From: Diphasiastrum complanatum | Taxonomy: Eukaryota > Streptophyta > Lycopodiopsida > Lycopodiales > Lycopodiaceae | Assembly: GCA_029204225.1 (NCBI GenBank) | Contig: CM055097.1 | Span: forward strand, 59,398,888 to 59,462,887 | Length of the DNA: 64,000 nt | Direction of reading: 5' to 3' | Shown: in pieces, positions 9,810-23,256 of the stretch | Numbering within the stretch: position 1 is the first letter of the stretch | How the letters are laid out: the number at the start of each line of letters is the position of its first letter | Notes under the pieces: generated by a model | Told to the model about the DNA's origin: nothing | The model's database searches: none | The model's input: the letters and a program-made list of their open reading frames with translations, nothing else | Program-made: the position numbers and the translations under genes

Positions 9810-10865
9810 ACTACGCAAAAAAAAAAATTATTTGCAGTTATCCATGCACTTAAAACCTGGAGACACTACTTGTATGGTAGTAAGTTTATAGTGTATACGG
9901 ATCACCAACCTCTTAAGTACTTTTGTAATCAACATGATTTTTGGAGTAGAATTGATGCAAGAATTTGATTATGAAATCCGTTATAAGAGGCAACTCTAAT
10001 CAAGTTGTGGATGCTCTCTTAGTCGGATTGGTGAGTTTAATGAATTGATTTTCACCTAGATTTTTAAGGATTTATATCTTTCGATCAAAGAAAAATATGA
10101 ATTCTCATTTTGGTCGAACAATTTATCATTCGAAATGGATTGCTATTTCGAAGTGGGAACATTAGACTCGTGAATTGATCATAAGAGAGTTCTATTGGCC
10201 AAAACTCAAGTCATATGTCGAGTCATACGTGGTTAAATGCAAGCTCTGTCAACTAGGTTGAACGCCTTAATACTGGTGGAATATCCTTGATAAGAAATGG
10301 GAGAGTATATCGATGGACTTTGTGGTAGGACTTCCAAAGACCCAACGACAAAATGATTCTATTCGGGTTGTAGTGGACAGGTTAACCAAGTTAGCTGTGT
10401 TCATACCAGTTAAGTCAACTATCAAGGCTTCTGAATTAGCCCAGATCTTTGTTGAAAGATTATTTCGTTGTATGGACTACCGAGTGACCTCGTTAGTGAT
10501 AGAGATCCTAAATTCACGGGTGAGTTCTGGTCACCAGTACTCCATAAACTGGAGACTTTCCTTAGTTTTAGATCTTGAATCGGATGGCCAGACAGAAGGG
10601 ACTAATCCGACTATGGAAAACATGTTGAGGACATGTTTCTCATAGGCAATCTCATTGGGAAGATTACATTCCTATGATTGAGTTAGCATGCAATAGTAGA
10701 AAGCATTCTGCTATCTGTTACAGTCCTTTCATGCTTATGTATGGTTTTCAACCTAGATCTCCAGTTAATGTGGAAACAAAATTTGTTAAGATCTTGCATG
10801 ATATGCAAGAAATGCTGCAAGTGGCTAAGGATAGCATCCGCAATTTTGGGATCTTAGTTTGAAAA
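9810..10865 (+). mobile_element. Ty3/gypsy RNase H and integrase fragment, decayed
   Basis: The + strand reads [19 protein letters not shown] and YTDHQPLKYF (RNase H, 9820-9930), then a degraded integrase zinc-binding region (REFYWPKL, CKLCQ, 10170-10255), then MDFVVGLPKTQ, VVVDRLTKLA and SDGQTEG (integrase core, 10313-10645), then an AYNS-like segment and YGFQPRSPV (10674-10790). The sequence ends soon after. Several stops and frame changes are present, and no LTR was found beside it. Its protein blocks resemble the chromodomain gypsy element at 26250-29340. Confidence 0.85.
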
Positions 10866-12950
10866 TGAAACATTGGAGAGAGTTGGTGAAATTGTGATTT
10901 CTAGCTTCAAGCTTTTGTAGATTGTTCTTATGCATGCATTTATTCAAGTACAATATATTGATTATCACTTGTGGTCTATTCTCAAGCTTCTATCTTTGTA
11001 GATTGTTCTTATGCATGCATTTCTTCAAGTACAATACATTGACTCTCATTTGTGGTCTTTGAGAGTTTATGAAAGTCTAAAATTTCAATCTTTGTGTGTA
11101 GAATTGACATGTGATTGTATAAGACTCAAATAGATTCTAGTCAATTTCTTTTGTGAGAGGGTGAAGCTCAACGAGTCATCCATATTTGAGTGTATGACCT
11201 TGGTTGAGATTTTGGTGGAATCTTAGATTCTCATGGAGGGTGGCAAATACTTCCAAAATGTTCCTACATTTTTGGAGCTCAATTTGGAGTTTATGAACAT
11301 CAAGTAAATAGATGCCTAATAATTTTCATCTAGCTATGTACGTGTGGTGTGGCCTAGACATGTGGTCATCCAATCTGATGCAAAGTAGCCAAAATCTATG
11401 GGCTAAAATTTTGACTATTTTTTCATAGATCCTAGATTCTAGGTAATTTGACTAAATGAGCAATCTAATACATATGACTTGGATCTAACTAGGCTAGGCC
11501 TATACTTCACACATGGCGTGTAAGATCAGATTATTTACAAAAATATATGATAAATCAAGCTAGTATTTTGCAATGTTTTACATATCCAAGGCCTAAATGT
11601 TGTATCATTGCAAATACCTTCTATTATAAATGTTATTTATAATCAAGATGCATTGATACATTTTTAAAATCTCAATAATGCAAAACCTAATTGATGATTG
11701 TGTCCTGAGAAACCATTGTTGCGATTAGTGGTGAATGACATTTTCAAGGAGATATTATTCACATTTTTACATATCAACAAATTAAAGAAATCTATGAATG
11801 CCACAATTGGGTCAACTTACATGTACTAGTCCAACCACTCTCCAATCTACTTTTAGACAAAATGCGAAGTCATCAATGAATGTGTATTGCAAACACATCA
11901 TTTTTAAATATTGCACAATTGTGATTGGTTGTTGCAAGATACTAACTAAAATCATTATTTGGTATCATGAATTTAATATAATAGTCAAACTTATGAAATC
12001 TACAATTAATATAATCATCATGAATTAGCTTGACACAAACGTGTATAAAAAAAATTGATATCACAAATATGTGATGATCAATCAAATACCATCTACTAAG
12101 TCCTTTTTTTATGTCTTTACCAATTTATTCATTGTAATGGGATGTATGGATAGAGTTGTTGACTGTAGCTAGAAAGGTGCAAGCATGAATCCTGACCACT
12201 GTGTAATGACATCTAAATGGCTAGGCCAAGTTATATACAACAACCACTAGTTGCTTAATATTGTTACAAAATAAATAAAATAAATTTCAAACCCTTCAAG
12301 TGAAAAAGAAAAATGTCAACTACTGCAATATTTCTAAGACATGTCCTATGAAACAATTGGTTACTTCTCATCCAATTTTATTCACTGATATGTTTTCATT
12401 TCAAACATTTACAAAAATCCAAAGAATTACAATTATGGTGAGCCTTTGTCGTATGCCACAATGACCTTGTTCATGCATTTAAGTCCTTAATATTTCATGT
12501 TGTATACATGCTTCAATGGTTAAAATTCTATTCACTTGGATATTGACTAAACATAATGTGACAATTAAAAAATCTCAAGATTGGACGTTGGCTTAAAACC
12601 CACATGCAACTTACGAAGTTGTGTCGTTAAGATACTATCAAGGCATTTTCCCAAGCGCATTAGACTGTAACTATAGATACGAGAAAAGGGTTACACCTAC
12701 CTCCTAAAAATTCAGTTTAATATTTCCCAAACATCAATTGTACAATTGCTTTTCTTGAATATTAAAAGGCTCGTTATCAATAGTCACTGAAATTCCAATT
12801 TGAATTGAATGCAATACAAACTAGTACAATAGTGCATGAATCAGTTGATTGAAATGGTAGTATGAATGGTACCCTTAAGATGTCTTATGTTGCCTTGGTA
12901 TATGAAATTACAAAAGCAATATGCATCCTAGTTGTCCCACTTACTATCTT
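10866..12950. other. AT-rich intergenic sequence
   Basis: Apart from the 81-bp tandem duplication at 10905-11066, I see no coding frame, RNA gene or element ends here. Short ORFs lack domains. Confidence 0.55.
10905..11066 (+). repeat. 81-bp tandem duplication
   Basis: Two adjacent units share GATTGTTCTTATGCATGCAT, CTTCAAGTACAATA and TTGTGGTCT blocks at a spacing of 81 bases (the G of GATTG is at 10920 and 11001). The units differ at several positions, so the duplication is not new. Confidence 0.75.
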
Positions 12951-12954
12951 CAGA

Positions 12955-13160
12955 TCCAAGGAGTTGGCTCAGCCGGTTGGCTTGGCGTCCAAAGTTGTTT
13001 TGGTCCCAGGTTCAAGCCCCCATTGGAAACCAAGATGAGTCACAGGCTGATCATGATAGCTAAAAAATTGTCTGACTTGTGTTTACACACTCATTTATGA
13101 ATGTAGCTCATGGCCCTTGAGAGGATGAACATATAAGAACCTATCAAATAAATTATGTAA
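12955..13160 (+). mobile_element. tRNA-derived SINE head
   Basis: A box A (TGGCTCAGCCGG, 12965-12976) is followed 44 bases later by a box B (GGTTCAAGCC, 13009-13018). This is the spacing of an RNA polymerase III type 2 promoter. The segment between lacks a tRNA cloverleaf anticodon stem that I can fold. A tRNA-unrelated body follows and no CCA end is seen. This is the usual head of a plant SINE. The 3' end near 13160 is a guess, since no clear tail or target duplication was found. Confidence 0.68.
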
Positions 13161-15518
13161 TGCTGCTCTCTAGTGTGTGATTATTTTGAATAACTGAAAC
13201 TGTGTTTTGACCATTCAGTGGTCTCAATTCTTCCAGATTCCTTGTATTGATTGTGTCGATTCGAAAATGAACTCAAGAATAAGTCCTATAATAGTACTAT
13301 CATCTATTTTACAATCAACTAAAAGGTATAACTAAAGTTGCCTTCCTAAACATAAGTTCACTTTCTTCAGTGTGTATAAAAAATTCACAGGAGTAACAAT
13401 ATATCTGTACCCTTATGTTGCAAGACCTCACACATCTCGTGCTTGTATTTGGAGCTGCCAGGACTAATTGACAACTTTATTCTGCACGCTTATTTCCTAA
13501 AATCAACAAGGTCTAAACTTACAATACCATACCTTGCATTTTCACCCTTTCACTTCTTTCTTGAACAGAATATTTTGGTTCCTGGTATAACTGCATCGAG
13601 TTGTCTTATCTCAAACAGTAACTGCATTATATGTCCTTCGTGTGGAGAGTGGATTCAATCTTAAAACCTTGATGAGAGAGAAGGTCTTTGCCAACAATCC
13701 ACTTATAGAGGACTAAAACTGCATTAACTAAGCTAACTTTTGTCATCTATTTGATGGGAAACAAATTCCTGTCAAACAGTAAAATAGAATACTTTTTGAA
13801 AGGGAAGATTCAGCTTAAGAACTAATTGTTTTTCATTGTTAATCAAACAGACCATTTCTCATTGGGAATCAAACAGACCATTTCCACAACCCATAAGTGG
13901 TTTTCAAACCATAAACTGGTTCTCAAACGATTTACGGAACGAAGAAGTGCAACTTGGCAATAGAAGATTGATTGTCCACACCAACATCTAAGCTTTCCTT
14001 TTCAATTTCAGGATGTCACAAGGGCCAAGATGTTTTCATAATGTTTGATCTTCACAGACAATCAAAATGTCACTGGTAAGAGCACAGAAATCTCGCTCTT
14101 CCTTGTGCATGTTACATATAACTGGGGCAGCCAAGTGCTTTGCTGAAGTATCTTCTTCGCCTTTGAATGGCCCAAACTGTACTCAGGTGCAAGTCACTTA
14201 CACGAGAAATTTGACATGCTCATCTTATATCATTGTGGACCTATGGAATCTCAATTAATCAGATACGTAACACATCTGAGGAAGGCACTTCTTGAATTAA
14301 TGTGGTTGGTTGTACATAATAAGTAATAATAACATTGACCTATTTTAGGCTCATGTAGGATGAGTAAGCTGATGAATCATCATGCTTCCTTAAGAAATAG
14401 TATTCTTAACCTTGCAGAGAGCTTTATGTCAATGCTATATCTCCTGCCTTTTTATCTCAGCCCGTCATCCAACTTTCCATTCAAGAGGTGATCAGTCCTC
14501 AAAAGCACCAGTTCCTCTTGTCATTGTTCCCCAAAGACCAGCAATCCCAACATCACTGCAGATATATTCCGAGCGTGCCACTGTCAGTCTCTATCAAGCA
14601 TGTCATTATAGAGATACTGATGTGCCAAGAAGAGCAACCATTCCAATTTCTATATGCTCGTAAAAGCTTGAGAAACTTTGATTTTCCTGGTTAGCATGAA
14701 TGGACAAACTCCCATAATACACATGTAAATTAAGACCTCTGATAAAGACAATCACAATCCCATCTATATTCGAAATTTATTATTTAGAGGGGTTCAATTA
14801 GTTCTTTGAACAAACTCAATTAGTTATATTCAAAGTCAAAATAAGAGAAACTTTTAAGCCCAGGGTTAGTTCTAATCTTAGAAGCCCGTTCCAACCATTT
14901 TGGGTTGGAACGTTCCGTTCCGAAAGTTCCTGGAGTTCCTGGTCGGATCGAGTTCATGTAAAAAAGAAACAAGGCATCAAAGTGCCACCTACTGGCCGTT
15001 ATCTTCCTTCTTCGCGATCTTCCTTCTTATGATATATTGAGGGACGCTTATAATGCACTGAGGGACGCTACAGATCAGAAATCGATTTCCGTAGGTTCAA
15101 GACATGACATATATCCGAGCTAGAATCGCTGTATCTTGATACATTGAATACAGTCGTCAGAGGAAAGAGGCTGCCAACCACTGGCCTACATTCCAAAGAT
15201 TTAACACATTGATCTTGAGTGACTTTCGCCACAACGCAAATTTAAATAAAAAAACTGCCTTCAAAAAGCATGTCTGGTATGAAATGGGGCAACAATTGTT
15301 CAAACCTAGATCGGAACACTATTTTTGAATTGAATGTAATCACCAAACCCAACCAAATTCACATACACTTTGACAATTAATTGAATTCAGTTCAGACTTT
15401 GTTTAAGCTACTGTATTGACATCAAAAAACTAAAAAAAACATGTCAATTGAGGTCTGGCCGGTGGGTAAAAGTTGCCTCACCAATCAATGCTTAAGCTCA
15501 AGTATGCTCTTTAGTAAT
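13161..15518. other. Intergenic region between convergent genes
   Basis: No gene is recognised. Small features are a direct repeat of AATCAAACAGACCATTTC at about 13841 and 13867, and a short GTTCC/GGAAC-rich patch at 14885-14945. The region just before 15518 should include the 3' untranslated region of the ZNG1-like gene, read on the - strand. Confidence 0.5.
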
Positions 15519-15574
15519 TCATCCAAAACAGCTCTCAAAGGAGGACAGCAAAATCTCCTCATTCAGGTATTTAC
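15519..15574 (-). CDS. ZNG1: ZNG1 exon 9: C-terminus
   Basis: After a CTTGCAG acceptor it completes Gly and reads [17 protein letters not shown], then TGA at 15521-15519. LNEE is conserved at the end of plant homologues. No His-rich tail is present. Confidence 0.9.
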
Positions 15575-18500
15575 CTGCAAGACAAAAACAAATTTGCACT
15601 CATAGTGCTTTTATACTATGATTCAGAAAGGTTCTCAGGCATTCTTTGCAGCTTATGAATGGCATTTCCCAGCAATCGAGAAAGGAGTCCAAAACAGCTG
15701 GTAATCATTGAATCTTTATTAGCAAATCTAAATCTTAACATGCTTGACTGGCTAAACACCCGCAGTCTGAAGCAGGAGATTCTTGACAAGGGTTATTATT
15801 CATACTGTGGTAATGGGTAGCTTTGGCAGCACACACTTTGACACTCATATAAAAGTACAATATCTCACAGCACAGTTTTTTGGACTCCTCTAGGAAAGAT
15901 AATAAAAGGTTCTAAATTGACAGTGCAGCTACCTGAATCAGACCTCTTTCCTCACCTATGAAAACCAACTTATTTGCACACTTCTCATCCTGCCTCCATG
16001 ATCTTCCAGGGATAATCTCATACAGCTCCCGCACAGCCTGCACATAATTGACTTCGAGTTACAGGCCATGTTCCTTAGCATCATCCTTTCAAACAAACAT
16101 CTTCAGCAATAACCAGAAAGAACTTCTTTAGTGTGTACCTGAAGCAGATGGATCTGATCAGAGTTTCGAATGTATAGCACACCTTTGATTCGATATATCT
16201 CCATTACACCTTTTTCCCACAAGAGGTCACCAAGCCAATCATTTACCTGTGTTTGATTCAAACAAATCAACAAAAGGTCTTTATCAAAAGCATACCTCTT
16301 TCAAAACACACAAACTCAAACTCAATAGATCTGTATAAACTAACATGATTGGCGTCATCTTTATAAGCAAAACACAGAGTTAAACTTCTTCAAACAGTGC
16401 AACCTTGATGCTTGAACCAAGCAAAATCATCACTGGTTACTTCATTCTTAGAAGAAATGCATGTACATTGTTCTGCACCTTACAAATCGAGAGGGTTGCA
16501 AATTGGACCTTCTAAATGAGTTCATGGATAGGTTGGGCGAGCAGCTACAACAATGTACGACCATCAGCCTAGTGAGGTATAATAATACTATTAGCTCTTG
16601 GTTTTTCGTCCACATGGTGGCGGTCACGACACTAAAGATTACCTCATGGGTCTTCTCTCCCATCCCACTCATCTCCAACTTCACTATTTCCCCCACCACC
16701 TTATTTGGACAACCTTTCCTTTCTTTTCGCCTTGGCACTATTTCACACCCCCCACATACATTTTCTTCTCAAAAATATGCACACCTTTACCAAAAATCAC
16801 TTTCAACCTTGCTACTCCATTTCCCATATGAAACTGCACTCACCAAACAGGCTTCCTTTCTCACTATTGCTCTTCATACAATTGCTTCACTCACCTTTCA
16901 TTCCAAATATCGCACGCATCCGATACCCGTGCTCACACCCCATCAACCAGCCTTAGTATGATGTCGAGTGTTGCCATCTCCACTAGCAAGTTAAATACAC
17001 CCAATTATTTGCCACTCACCTTTTTCATGCTACTAGATGCCTTTACCATTGCACATTTCACTAGAGGAAGAAGACTTACGAGAAAAGTGAAGTAGGGGCC
17101 TTCTAGAGGACTTCATCCCACAAACCCTCCACCAGTTCTGACTAACTTATATAGGTAGGTAGAATATGCCACCTCATTTTACACCATCGTCATTTCCCCT
17201 CGCCCATCCGCTCGCTTTCTTTACTCCCTCTGTGGTCTCCTCTGCCATTGGGCGCTTACATATCCACCGAGCACAAGATTTTGAGGACTTTGACGCTGAG
17301 CTTTTATTCATGGTTCAAATGTCATCTCCCTCTACTTGCCACCCCAGTGCACGAATTTCATTGATCCTATCCATAAGAGTGGCGACCCCATGAAATTAGA
17401 TGATTCCCACACCATCATGATGAGGGTTAGATGAAACGGTTACATTCAATGGGGCAAGAGGGCTTTGGATCTCATTATTCTATGACTAATCATGTGTTTA
17501 CTCTTAAAGCTAGGATTGAGTAGACTAGATTTAGACAAGAGAAGGTTTACTATTTGTTTTGTGGACTTCAAAAAAGCCTTTGACTTTGTTCCACGCCATT
17601 TATTTATCCAACATTTGAGAGATCTTGGCTTCTCCAAGGATACCATTTTGTACTCATGGCATTATATGAGCAAGTATTCACATGTTTTAGGACAGACGAA
17701 GATATTCAATAGCTTATTCGGAGTACTATGCGGGTGAAGCGGGGTTGCTCCCTCTCACCCACACTTTTTGGCTATATATGGATGAGTAGGTTATCACACA
17801 GGATGGTGGCCGGGTTGTTGAATATGTGATCTATTGATTTCCATACTACTATATGCAGATAATATGGTGTTGATGTACCATACATGTAAGGGGTTACAAG
17901 GGCATCTAGATAGGCTTCATTCCTTCAGTTCACAACGGGATATAGGAGTTAATACCAAGATGACCAAGGTTATGGTCTTCAGTACCTCCTGGGCCTTCAT
18001 GCAACAATATTCACTCTAGACGGGCAATCGTTAGAGATAGTATCTTCTAATACACATTTGGGGATACTCTTCACTTGACCTGTCGTCAATATGAGGCATG
18101 CTACTACCAGCACAGGTTGAGGAAAGGTCACACACCTTTGGCCCACCTTGAGAGAGTTTTTGTTATATTTGAGATGCCCCTAGTAAGTGCTACTTTTGTT
18201 ACCCATACAGCCATGTATGCGGAAGACAGCTAGTCTACTAGGCTCTCATCTACAAAATAGGCCGATATTTCTCACCCACAAGTTACTATGCTTTCGGGCC
18301 AAACCGTCAATACCACACCAGATCATTCTCGCAAAGTTTGCTATCCCAGCACTTCAGAGTGATGTTATCGTCAAACTTATCATATACATACAAAGGGTAC
18401 TCAGCCTCACAGATGATATACTGCACTACTCTCACTTGGCTTTTGACTTCCTCGCAACTTCATTTAACAAGATCTGTGGCCAATACCATTGTCTTTTTGA

Positions 18501-21500
18501 AATCCTCCAGTTACTTACGATCTCTTATTTCATATGAGGACCCACGCTATGTGGAACTGATGATTCGAGAGATGTTTTTGATACGAAGAGATTTATCAAA
18601 GAGACCAGATCCAACTCCAAGATTCTCAACCTTGAAATATGTTCTTTTTCTCTAGATGAGGTCCAGATCAAACATGGATTCAACGGACAAGACTAGCATC
18701 CCAATACATGATAGTCACCGAGATCAAAGACATTGCACATCTATGAGACAAACACCAAGACATAGAGGGATCCAGCCTTGGAGGTTTTGGCTATCTACCA
18801 GGATGACATCAACCTCAGGTTCACCTATTACATCTATATTGACATTTTTCACAAGTACTATTGTACATGATACTAGAGGCAACAAAGGCCAATTTCTAGT
18901 ACTTACTAAAGGCACATATATTCAAGAGCCAGCCTCAGCAACAACTCATGATTCAAAAATTACCGCCATCAAATACTACCATCCCACATGGCTCTTGTAC
19001 TCCGATCATAATCATGTTCATTGGAAGCGATCTCCTACTTGTTCTCTACCTCAATATGTCAACGTGTTGTTAGATTCCTGACTAGTAGGCATTCATGTTC
19101 AATGGAATGCATCCCCCACATGATAATATTTCACACTCAATGGCATTATGATCACCTTACCAACCATATTGATAACAAAGCACTAATACATATAGCTAAC
19201 TTGTATGTGTAAGTCAAAGATCTGATTAGTTAGGTATCTCTGCTTTAAAGTTTATGTGCATAAATGTGTATGAGATAAAAGTTAGATGGCAAACAGAAGA
19301 CTTACTTTTTGAAGATCTACAGCATTCTCTCCAGAAATGCTTAAAGTGGTCACTTTTGGATTGTGATACGCAACCTCATCAAAAGAAGCATTCTTTTTGT
19401 ACAATTCAGAAAAACGCTGCACAAATGGAAACTGTATCATAACAGGACTAACTTTGACCACGACAACTAAAATAACTTAAAAATACACCTTTGTACTGAA
19501 TCTTGGAAAGAACCAGCAAACCTTAGTATCATATGATTTGCAATCCAAGATATCCTCCAAATTGACATTACAATGGATTGACTTCACAATTTTTGCACAA
19601 CCATTGATGCTTTGTATCTCCTTGATTAGTCCTGTAACATAAGGTCCTTCTAATTCACCGCCATCAATGAGGTCCACCTTGTTAAGGATCACAACATCCT
19701 GCAACAAAACTGTCACAGATTATCAACACACTGAAGATGACTAAGAGCAGATTGACATCTTCCACACACAAAAAGCAATCATAAATTTTTTTGTTTCTAA
19801 TTGCACCTTTTGAAAAAAATGCAAATTTTGACTACTTATGAAGTACAGCACAATCTTTAAAAGGAATCTAGCAGATGAAGATAATTAAAAGGGAAATAAC
19901 ATACAGCAAAAGCTATCTGTAAATGTGCTTCAGTGATTTCTTCTGCCTCACGTGTTTCACCCAGCTGTTGCCATAAATTTTTGGCATCCACAACCTGCCA
20001 TTCATATTCCCACATATCACCTATCTAAGTCTATTGGCAGTGTTCACAGGCAACGAAACTTACATCTCTGTGTCACCGATGGCCTTCGAGGGTGGTGTTT
20101 TATCATCCAACTTTTAGTGTAGCACTCTATAACTATTAGCGTGAGGTATATGCACAATCATTTAAACTGGAGTATCAGACATGAGCAAATGCGAATATAA
20201 AACAAACTTTCCACATCAAAATGAATGCTAGCCAAGTACAACAAGCAGCCATTTCAATCAACACATGCAAGTGGGCTTCATTCACCAAGTCGAGACTGCA
20301 TAGTGATGTGTTTCATGCTAGAAGCTAAAGATGAAATGCATAAAGCACTAGACTGATATGTTCTTAATGAGAACCCAAAAACACTATTCTAAAACGTTAA
20401 TATGAGTGCAGTACAAAGACTAAAATTTTTAAAACCCAGACAATTTAGAGTACTATAAGCTGGCAGCTTCATATTGCAAGCCATCAAACTTAGTCTAACT
20501 ACCATTCATGATGCCTGCAGTGTTATAAAGGCCGCATTCATGTGCCTACAAGAACCTCTTGTCATGAATAATTTCTAACAAACATATAAAATAGTTCTAT
20601 TTAAGACATCGGAACCATCCTAAGTAATATCAGGCCTCTGCTGCTTTGCAAGGGCAAATTAATCTCCGTCAGGGAACATCATCCTACAAGCATAGAATGC
20701 AACAACATATAAAAACTTTTCAGTACATGCCACACCTACCGTAATTATGGAGTCTAGATGAATAGCTGATTCAAGTTGATCATCAATCCATAATAGAGAT
20801 GCTATGGGACCTGGATTGGCCAGACCTGTCGTCTCCAACAAAATGTGATCAAACCTAGTATCCATGCCATATCAAGGAAGGTTTAGAATTTATTCCATAT
20901 GCATGCATTTGGCATGCTTGGTTGAAAAAAACATGGTGGTGCATAAGAATATTGTATTATTGCTATAAGTTCGAGAAAAATAAAACAACTTTGTGCAACT
21001 AGCCATGTTCAAATAATACACCATTCAAAAGCGTCATCTTAACCTAGAGAGTCACTTATTCGAACTACAAATTATAGAAAATTTCCAAACATCCACTCAA
21101 AATTTTCCATTCCATAGAGACAAAAATAAACCTTGGCACTTGCTTATTAATAACTCAACCATGTGCCCAATATCAATTGTCAACTAAAAGGTGGATTGAA
21201 GGAGATCAAGCACAGAAACTTTGAAAAAGCAAAAATAAAACAAAACTTTATTCGATTTTCAAGAGAATGCATGCAGCAAAAATCACAAGGCAGGTGAATT
21301 GTGCAGGTCATAGATCTCTCAGCATGGAAACAAAATATCTAGACTAAATAAGACCGTAGAAATCGATAATAAAATTGTCTCTATGATTATCCAATGTGCT
21401 CTTATTAGTTGTGGTTAAGAAACAATTTGACACAAAATGTTTTGGAAACATGTCAAAACAAATGGCAAGAAAAAAATTCTAGCACCAAATTCTTGGTTTG

Positions 21501-23177
21501 ATCATTGTCATTATGAAGAATGATAAAATTGAATGCACAGAGGAAACTCAAAGGTTAGATCGACTCTATTACATGCAAGGGATCTAAATTTTAGAAAATG
21601 AGCAGCTATAACCAAAAGTGTGAAATGTCTCTTGAAAGGCATAAATGAAGAGGTTTTTTGTCACAATTTTCACCAAGGGCATAGATAAATGAAAGGTTCT
21701 CAGCCTTGTGAAGGGATGCTCATCTTCCATGATAGGTCTCTGCCTCTGAACTTCTATATGATTTGATTATGTTGAGTAGTGCAATTTTTTTAGAATTGCG
21801 AACAATTTGACAATTTTTTTCACCTTCGCCTGAGGCTTTAGCCACAGTCAAAAGAACAAGCTAGGTTCCTATAAGGTGCTTCTTACTTTAACCTCTGTCA
21901 ACATACAACCTACAAATGAGTATCTCCAAGTATCTTTTTGCATATACATGCTCATTCAATATTCATGCCTTTACAAAAAGAATGAGAATAAGTTTGATTA
22001 TTCTTTCCAAGGATATATAGCATCAAGAGTTGAGTTGCAGAAGGCTTAAACTATGAAACAAGCACAATCCATGTGATGCTTCTAAGACTAGTGAGGGAGT
22101 GAATAAGAGCCTGCACATGACAAAATCTTTGAGAATCCTTCTACCTGATTGATAGTAGCTTGTTAAAGACTAAATTTTGCAGCTCAAGGATGAAGACAAA
22201 GAACGGAAGATGTTGTACCTGTCTCGGCGCTCCAACAATTGTTCTAACGCTTGTACAAAACTATGTTTCACACTACAACATACACAACCATTTGCTAGTT
22301 CGATCCATTCTTCCACAAGAGCCCCACTCTCACCCTCATTGATCATTGCTCTTTCAACACCCAACTCCTCGCCAAACTCGTTCAAAATTACAGCAATCCT
22401 TTTTCCATGCTGCTTATTAAGCACATAGTTCACAAGCTGCAAAAATGGCATCTCAGCATCAACTTGAAGTTACCAATTTTCAAACAATCAGCACCAATAA
22501 ATCACCAGTATTGACAATAAATTTGTAAGAATAGCTTTTAAGATTAACAGCAACTCTATCAGATGTAAGGTGTGAAATTTAAACGATTCAAATCTGATCG
22601 CTGCTCACAATAGGGCTAGTATCCTTCCTTCTAAGCTGAAAGAGATCAATATTGGTCCCTATAAGCAAGCAAACATAAAACTTTGCCAATAAAGCCAGAG
22701 TCTACAGGCACCAGATTTTCTTGAAGCAAATCTGAGTCTTTAATCAGAAAGAGGCTGCATTGTGCAAGTTATAAGTACGCAATTAGTGCCTCGATATTCA
22801 TCATTAGCAACCTTATAATTTGGAATGCCTAAATGTTCTTAACAAATTTTTCCAATTCTCTAATTCATCAAGAATTGAGCCACCACCCCCGTGCACTGGA
22901 GCCATAGACCAGCATCAAGCAAGCTCGGATCTCTGATACGCCATGGTGTCCCATACCACCATGCCTTACCCTCGACCCTCGCCTACCTACATCCTGAGGC
23001 CTAGATAATCGTCCTAACCTGACCACCAATGGAACAAGGTTGCATCGAACCGCGGCGAACTGCCTCTCACGGTTCGAACCATCGAATCATTCGGACCCGG
23101 TTCGAACTGTTCGAACCGTCTGCTGGGCCCTAAACCCGATTTCTGATTTCCGAACGGGTCTGTTTGTTTGTTCGCGC

Positions 23178-23256
<79 letters not shown>

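Larger units (their letters stand above)
16440..19190 (+). mobile_element. L1-type LINE copy 3, decayed, inside ZNG1 intron 6
   Basis: Order on the + strand: C-terminal endonuclease remnant ([14 protein letters not shown] at about 16610), linker, reverse transcriptase pieces and the ORF2 C-terminal part. RT pieces are [20 protein letters not shown] (17548-17608) and [11 protein letters not shown] (about 17738-17770). The catalytic box reads [10 protein letters not shown] (17843-17872), so its last Asp is changed to Asn. Further on, [12 protein letters not shown] (about 17966-18001) matches KVMVFNTSRAFM of copy 2. No ORF1 and no clear 3' tail were found, so it is 5'-truncated and heavily mutated. 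The element lies antisense to ZNG1. Confidence 0.85.
16247..19305 (-). other. ZNG1 intron 6 carrying LINE copy 3
   Basis: This is a phase-0 intron of 3,059 bases. Most of it (about 16440-19190) is LINE sequence on the opposite strand to the gene; the margins hold nothing else that I recognise. Confidence 0.85.

Noticed and set aside
13443-14694. Small open frames of 62-83 codons between the convergent genes
   Set aside because: No domain, no splice partners and no start context; they look like chance frames in AT-rich DNA.
22160-22428. Open frames on the + strand opposite ZNG1 exon 2
   Set aside because: These are antisense shadows of the well-supported exon 22436-22219.
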